From Candidatus Brachythrix odensensis (lineage in GTDB: Bacteria > Chloroflexota > Anaerolineae > J036 > Brachytrichaceae), in assembly GCA_016714465.1 (NCBI GenBank), contig JADKDT010000026.1:186001-250000 (forward strand): a stretch of DNA of 64,000 nucleotides. The letters are read 5' to 3'. Under the pieces are notes generated by a model, which made no database searches, had not been told where the DNA came from, and saw only the letters and a program-made list of their open reading frames with translations. Below are positions 63,313 through 64,000 of this stretch, piece by piece. The position numbers and the translations under genes were made by a program. Positions within the stretch are counted from its first letter, which is position 1; the number at the start of each line of letters is the position of its first letter.

Positions 63313-64000
63313 ATGCGTGCTGCTGTCCCCAAAAACCAGCTCTTTCGGCTTACGCTGGCCGTTTTTGCCGCGGCCCCGCTTGCCGCCTGCGCCCCGGCGG
63401 CTGAGCGGGCCGGCGCGACGTTCGCTCCAGCCGATCCGCCGGCGGAACTTGTGCTGCCGGCCATCAATGCCCTCGCCTTGCGCGAGGCCGAGGCGGCCGC
63501 GGCAGGGTTTGGCCTCGCCCGTCGTTTCGCCGCGCCAATCACCGTCGCCGCCGACACGCGCAACAGCGGCACGGTCGAGGATGACGGTAACGCCTGGCGT
63601 TGGCAACTGACGGTGCGCGCGCCAGGCGCGCAGGGCCAGACCTTTGGCTTTAGCAGATTGCGCCTGCCTTCTGGCGGAGCGATGCGCATCCTGTCATTGG
63701 ATGGATCTGCTGCGTTGGGCCCATTCCTTGGGCCACACAGGCGGGGAGTTGTGGACGCCGGCCATCGACGGCGCCGCGGCCGTCATCGAGGTCACGGCCC
63801 CGAGCGCCGCCGCCAAGCACGTCGACGTTCAGCTCGCCACTGTCGGGCGCGTCTTTCGCGATCCCTTCCTGCCCGAATCGGGGGCCTGCAATGTCGATGT
63901 GGTCTGCAGCGACGCCGACGGCCTGCGCGCTCAGACCCGCAGCGTTGCCCTGATCCAGGTCGGCGGGGCGTACGTGTGCTCGGGGGCGCTGCTCAATTCG
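63313..64000 (+). CDS. Trypsin-like (lysyl-endopeptidase-type) lipoprotein protease, partial, one frameshift
   Basis: It begins at 63313 with a lipoprotein signal ending in LAAC and runs off the window. The N-terminal ~140 residues form a beta pro-domain. Near 63735-63745 the frame shifts by +1; in the new frame TGGELWTPAIDGAAAVIEVT, LATVGRVFRDPFLPESGACN, VDVVCSDADGL and VGGAYVCSGALLNS appear. That is the start of an S1-type domain resembling lysyl endopeptidases. The catalytic His, Asp and Ser lie beyond the edge. The shift lies in GGGCC-rich sequence and may be an assembly error. Confidence 0.7.
   Translation, partial: MRAAVPKNQLFRLTLAVFAAAPLAACAPAAERAGATFAPADPPAELVLPAINALALREAEAAAAGFGLARRFAAPITVAADTRNSGTVEDDGNAWRWQLTVRAPGAQGQTFGFSRLRLPSGGAMRILSLDGSAALGPFLGPHRRGVVDAGHRRRRGRHRGHGPERRRQARRRSARHCRARLSRSLPARIGGLQCRCGLQRRRRPARSDPQRCPDPGRRGVRVLGGAAQF

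Overview
This 64 kb window is a GC-rich bacterial chromosome segment that most resembles Chloroflexota, probably Anaerolineae or a relative. The inference rests on gene content. It includes FixABCX, a mevalonate kinase, a TMEM260/DUF2723 membrane protein, PASTA kinases with an HCD active-site loop, a cupredoxin-fused NirK, an FMN riboswitch ahead of RibX/RibY-type transporter genes, and secreted proteins carrying an FTYQGQL motif. No rRNA or ribosomal protein is present to settle the taxonomy.

Layout. 1-4.0 kb: a secreted-protein fragment, an S9 peptidase, and a geranylgeranyl-reductase-type flavoprotein with a 2[4Fe-4S] ferredoxin. 4.5-8.7 kb: an esterase remnant, then a leftward zinc ribbon - nirK - SCO1 - cupredoxin operon, facing a Crp/Fnr regulator across a perfect palindromic operator. 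8.9-12.3 kb: a PPC-repeat secreted protein, an MFS exporter and tRNA-Gly(TCC). 12.5-14.7 kb: leuB and a REP-associated tyrosine transposase among its own palindromes. 14.7-20.7 kb: hydrolase, mevalonate kinase, lipoprotein, UbiA-type transferase, epimerase and decayed polysaccharide genes. 20.7-27.1 kb: PASTA kinase, ECF sigma, anti-sigma, toast-rack lipoprotein, bactofilin-like and YccF proteins, apparently an envelope-stress module. 27-31 kb: FG-GAP protein, citrate synthase and a Cys/Met-metabolism PLP enzyme. 31.7-35.6 kb: fixABCX. 35.7-43.3 kb: a C-terminally truncated UGT, NfeD, SPFH protein, DUF2723 protein and xseA. 43.4-48.9 kb: a two-gene operon for a very long membrane-anchored coiled-coil protein with C-terminal helix-hairpin-helix-like repeats and an Ig-repeat membrane protein. 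49-55.3 kb: C39-like peptidase, Lrp-type RAM protein, kynureninase, a polytopic subtilase, a carboxylesterase and tRNA-Gly(CCC). 56-60 kb: sulfurtransferase plus Rieske, then FMN riboswitch plus ribXY and an ATPase gene broken by a stop codon. 60-64 kb: acetylpolyamine amidohydrolase, FabI/FabL-like reductase, an orphan Ig-like protein and the start of a trypsin-like protease.

Two themes cross the whole window. First, nearly every intergenic gap holds a near-perfect hairpin that belongs to one of a few families. Several of these touch or overlap stop codons. Second, six genes are split by single-base indels in or next to short homopolymers, and one ABC ATPase has an in-frame TGA. These may be assembly errors and should be checked before any gene is called dead.
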